Origin: Chrysemys picta bellii
Lineage: Eukaryota > Chordata > Testudines > Emydidae
Reading direction: 5' to 3'
DNA length: 64,000 nucleotides
NCBI RefSeq assembly: GCF_011386835.1
Contig: NC_088791.1
Coordinates: 25,208,998-25,272,997 of the forward strand
How positions within the stretch are numbered: position 1 is the first letter of the stretch; each line of letters starts with the position of its first letter. The notes beneath the pieces are model-generated. The model did not search any database, was not told the origin of the DNA, and saw only the letters and a list, made by a program, of their open reading frames with translations. A program made the translations under genes and the position numbers. Shown piece by piece: positions 61,088 to 64,000 of this stretch.

Positions 61088-61365
61088 ACATGATACCAAG
61101 TCTCATGGGGAGACTGGTTCAAGCTCATAGGGCTTGGGCTGCAGGGCTAAAATTTGCAACAGACATTTAGGTTCAGGCTGGAGTTCAGGCTCTGAGACCC
61201 ACCCCAGACATGGGGTTTCAGATCCTGGACTCCAGCCTGAGCCTGAATATCTACACTGCAATGTTTAGCCCTGCAGTCTGAGACCTGCAAGCCAAAGTCA
61301 GTTGACCTGGGCCAGCCACAGCCATGCCATAGGTCTTTTATTGCAGTGTAGAAGCACATCCCCTT
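61040..61365. mobile_element. palindromic MITE, 'CTACACTGCAAT' family, copy 2
   Basis: Left end ATATCTACACTG is followed by a run of 34 A (61053-61086), where the first copy has only CAATAAAAAATCC. The body contains GGTTCAGGCTGGAGTTCAGG answered by CTGGACTCCAGCCTGAGCCT, and the right end is CTTTTATTGCAGTGTAGAAG. Same family as 10768-11045. Confidence 0.75.
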
Positions 61366-62696
61366 TAAGGCCAGAAGGGACAATCATCATCATCTAGTCT
61401 GACCTGCACATTGCAGGCCACAGAAACTCATCTACCCACTCCTGTGGCTGAGTTACTAAAGTCTTCAAATCTTGATTTAAAGACTCCAAGTTAGAGAATC
61501 CACTATTAACTCTAGTTCAAACTAGCAAGTGATCCATGCCCCACGCTGTAGACAAAGGCAAAAAGCCCTCGGGGTCTCTGCCAACCTGACCCGGGGGGGG
61601 GGGGGGGGGGATTCCTTCCCAATCCCAAATATGGCAATTGGTTAAATGCAGGTCAATGAGGCCCACTGCCAGACACCTGGGAAAGAATTCTCTGTAGTAA
61701 CTTGGAACCCTCCCCATCTAACATCCCGTGTCCTGCCACTGGAGATATTTGCTAATAGCTGTCAACAATGGGCCTCATGCCATTGTACGCAACTTCATCA
61801 TACAATCCCCTTCATAAACTTATCAAGCTCAGTCTTGAAACCAGTCTGGTTTTTTGCCCTTTCTTCTCGCCCTGGGAGGCTGTTCCTGAAGTTCATTCCT
61901 CTGATGATCAGAAACCTTGAACTAATTTCAACCCTATACTGGTTGATGGTCAGTTTATATCCATTTGTTCTTGGGCCAATGCTGGCCCTGAACTTAAATA
62001 ATTCCTCTCCCTCCCTGGGTGTTTATCCCTCTGATGTATTTACAGAAAGCAATCATATCTCCCCTCAGCATCTGTTAGACTCAGCAAGCCAAGTTCTGTA
62101 AGCCTCCTCTCATAAGGTAGATTCTCCAATCCTCTGATTATCTTAGTAGCCATTCTCTGCACCTGTTTCTTAAACATGGGAGACCAAAATTGCACATAAT
62201 GTTCCAGATGAGGTCTCACCAGTGCTTTGTACAATGGTAATAACCTTCCCTTTCCCTACTGGAATACCTCGCCTGGTGCATCCTAGGATTGCTCTAGCCT
62301 TTTTCACAGCCTCACCGTCACCCTGTCATCCACTAATACACCCAGATCTTTCTCCTACTCAGTTGCTTCCAACTGACAAATCCCCAGCTTAAAGCAAAAA
62401 TTCTTGTTGTTAGTCCCTTGCACTTAACACTATTAAATTTCATCCCGTCTCTTTCTCCAGTGTTCAAGGCCATGCAAATCTTCTTGTAGAATATGCCAGT
62501 CCTCCTCCCATATTAACAATACCTATCAATTGTGTATCATTCGCAAATTTTATTAGCGCACACTTACTTTTTCTGCCAAGGTCATGGATGTTAAATGATA
62601 TTAAATAAGATTGATCCCAAGATCCATCCTTAAGGAACTCCACTAATAACCTCTCTCCAGACTGGCAGTTCACCTTTCAGCATGACCGGTTATAGT
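61345..62696 (-). mobile_element. CR1-type LINE, minus strand, old subfamily
   Basis: The 3' end is at the left (complement of AAGGCCAGAAGGGACAATCA). Frames: 62040-62234 has [16 protein letters not shown] and [20 protein letters not shown], typical post-RT CR1; 62464-62673 has IKFANDTQLIGIV, the motif C with FADD changed to FAND. It is diverged and interrupted by a poly-G run (61592-61611). Removing the MITE at about 62697-63135 lets the RT part continue at 63136-63310. Confidence 0.78.
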
Positions 62697-63135
62697 TAAG
62701 GCTAAGATTTTGTCATGGTTATTTTTAGTAAAAACTCATGGACAGGTCACGGGCAATAAACAAAAATTCACAGAAGCTGTGACCTGTCTGTGACTTTTGC
62801 TACTGCGGCTCCATGATTTCCCCCACCATCGTGGTGGCTGGGAGCTGTGGGGTTCCCCCCCTCCACCCACGGCAGCTGGGAGTTGCAGGATGACCATATT
62901 TTCCAAAGAGAAAAAATGGGACACCCCAGTCACTTGCCCGAGGCGGCCCCTCTGCCCTGGGTAAGCTGTCACCTGTAACTGGAACCCTGAGGAGGGGCCC
63001 CCTCAGGAGTCTACCACCTGTGCTGGAACTTTGCAGGAGGCCCTGTCACTTGAACCCTCCCAGGGCCACATTGGCTGTCAGCTCCAGAGTCCTGAGAACA
63101 TCTATGAGCTCCGTGACACAAACATAGACTTACTT
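62697..63135. mobile_element. self-complementary MITE, copy 3, in a CR1
   Basis: Left end TTAAGGCTAAGATTTTGTCA is the inverse of the right end of the 10-kb copy (AAACATAGCCTTAA). TTTTAGTAAAAACTCATGGA and the dyad around CAATAAACAAAAATTCACAG identify the family. The right end near 63128 is approximate (CAAACATAGACTTA). The GC-rich interior includes TGGGAGCTGTGG and repeated CCTGTCAC-type words. Confidence 0.65.
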
Positions 63136-63320
63136 ATAGTCTCCCCTTTAACTAGTTTCTTACTCACCTTTCAGTTCTAATATTAATCCCCATCTTCTCC
63201 AATTTAACTAAATTTCCCACATGGAACTGTATCAAATGCTTTACTGAAATCCATAGATTAGGGTCTACTGCATTTCCTATATCTAGAAAAATCAGTTTTC
63301 TTCTCAAAGAAAATACTAAG
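63136..63320 (-). mobile_element. CR1-type LINE, continuation
   Basis: Minus-strand RT segment with the complement of ACTAAATTTCCCACATGGAA, CTGTATCAAATGCTTTACTG and AAATCCATAG, the CR1 motif A neighbourhood (a DTVPCGKFS-like end followed by ...KAFDTV). Continues the CR1 of 61345-62696. Confidence 0.65.
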
Positions 63321-63724
63321 AAATGCTGTGATTTAAGTTCCTGAGATTCACATTGCACGCAAAATCTTTTTTATTTTTTTTAAACAATGGGAAGTTGTAC
63401 CTATTGTTTTATACTATTGCCTTGTTAGAATTTGTCAACAAGTACTTTTCTATGGAAATAGTGCGATTTAGTGAAGTCAACAGTGTATTCAGGAAAGTGA
63501 ACCATAACATTATAAATGCAAAGGAGGACCATTTCAGACTTGCAGCCGGATATAACAAAATTACTGTTGGGATCACCCTAATTATGATTTTAAAGTTTGC
63601 CAATTTTCTTACTGAAAGGGTAAACTAAAACTGTATTAAAGGGGATAAGCAAAGGCATTTTTTTAAACTATCAAATGGTAGTATTTACTACATCCATTGA
63701 ATTTTTAAAAAAATTAGGCATTAT

Positions 63725-64000
63725 CTTTACGTAAGAACGGCCATACTGGGTCAAACCAAAGGTCCATCTAGCTCAGTATCCTGTCTTCCAACAGTGGCCA
63801 ATGTCAGGTGCCCCAGAGGGAATGAACTGAACAGGTAATCATCAAGTGATCCATTCCCTGTCTCTCATTCCCAACTTCTAGCAAACAGAGGTTAGGGACA
63901 CCATCCCTGTCCATCTTGGACAATAGCCATTGATGGACCTATCCTTCATGAATTTATCTAGTTCTTTTTTGAACCCTGTTATAATCTTGGCCTTCACATC
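63725..64000 (-). mobile_element. CR1 LINE 3' end, running off the window
   Basis: Contains AAGAACGGCCATACTGGGTC, AAACCAAAGGTCCATCTAGC, TGATGGACCTATCCTTCATG and AACCCTGTTATAATCTTGGC, the 3' end of a common turtle CR1 subfamily in minus orientation. It continues past position 64000. Confidence 0.85.

Noticed and set aside
63353..63628. A 91-codon plus-strand frame
   Set aside because: AT-rich, overlaps an open minus-strand frame, and has no recognisable domain or splice context.

Overview
This window is intronic vertebrate DNA, most likely from a turtle. It carries the 5' coding part of PHTF2 on the minus strand, embedded in a dense layer of transposable elements. The turtle call rests on the repeat mix: CR1 LINEs of several ages, a tRNA-derived SINE with a CR1-like tail (known from tortoises), Penelope-like elements with a GIY-YIG nuclease, DIRS-type tyrosine-recombinase retrotransposons, and many short hAT and TcMar elements. 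No prokaryotic or viral gene organisation is present.

Host gene. Six PHTF2 exons were read directly, each with AG/GT borders and matching phases. In transcript order they are 60759-60680 (35 nt of 5' UTR plus residues 1-15), 20239-20183 (16-34), a 12-nt microexon at 19840-19829 (35-38), 9721-9652 (39-62), 6206-6048 (62-115) and 2351-2186 (115-170). Together they encode the start of the conserved PHTF N-terminal domain and its first hydrophobic segments. The gene continues beyond position 1, and an upstream non-coding first exon must lie beyond 64000. Intron lengths are 40,440, 342, 10,107, 3,445 and 3,696 bp, plus the partial last intron.

Repeat layout. 1-9.6 kb: a hAT MITE (296-1040), a DIRS remnant holding an inverted Penelope insertion (3729-4085), a gypsy-type LTR element with a SCAN-like gag remnant (6770-8475) and a TcMar MITE (8786-8960). 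9.7-19.8 kb: several MITEs, an old CR1, a DIRS gag remnant, an L2-like LINE, a SINE. 20-60 kb (first coding intron): a three-level nest in which a plus-strand CR1 (21.79-29.63 kb) is split by a minus-strand CR1 (22126-25065) and by an LTR-like element carrying a Tx1-like LINE fragment (25861-28178); a DIRS copy split by a CR1 (29.69-35.46 kb); a CR1 holding a 1,265-bp inverted Penelope pair (40718-41982); a DIRS copy with both inverted termini (46.61-50.65 kb); and a hAT inside a GC-rich TcMar copy (56924-58448). 60.8-64 kb: two more CR1 copies and two MITEs.

None of the long open frames outside PHTF2 looks like a host gene. They are LINE, DIRS, Penelope or GC-rich repeat frames. The most useful observations are the PHTF2 microexon with its upstream UGC element, the short uORF ahead of the PHTF2 start, the two inverted Penelope insertions with 12-bp target duplications, the LTR-like element with LINE cargo, and a 92-bp segment shared at 91/92 identity by two unrelated repeats 4.5 kb apart.
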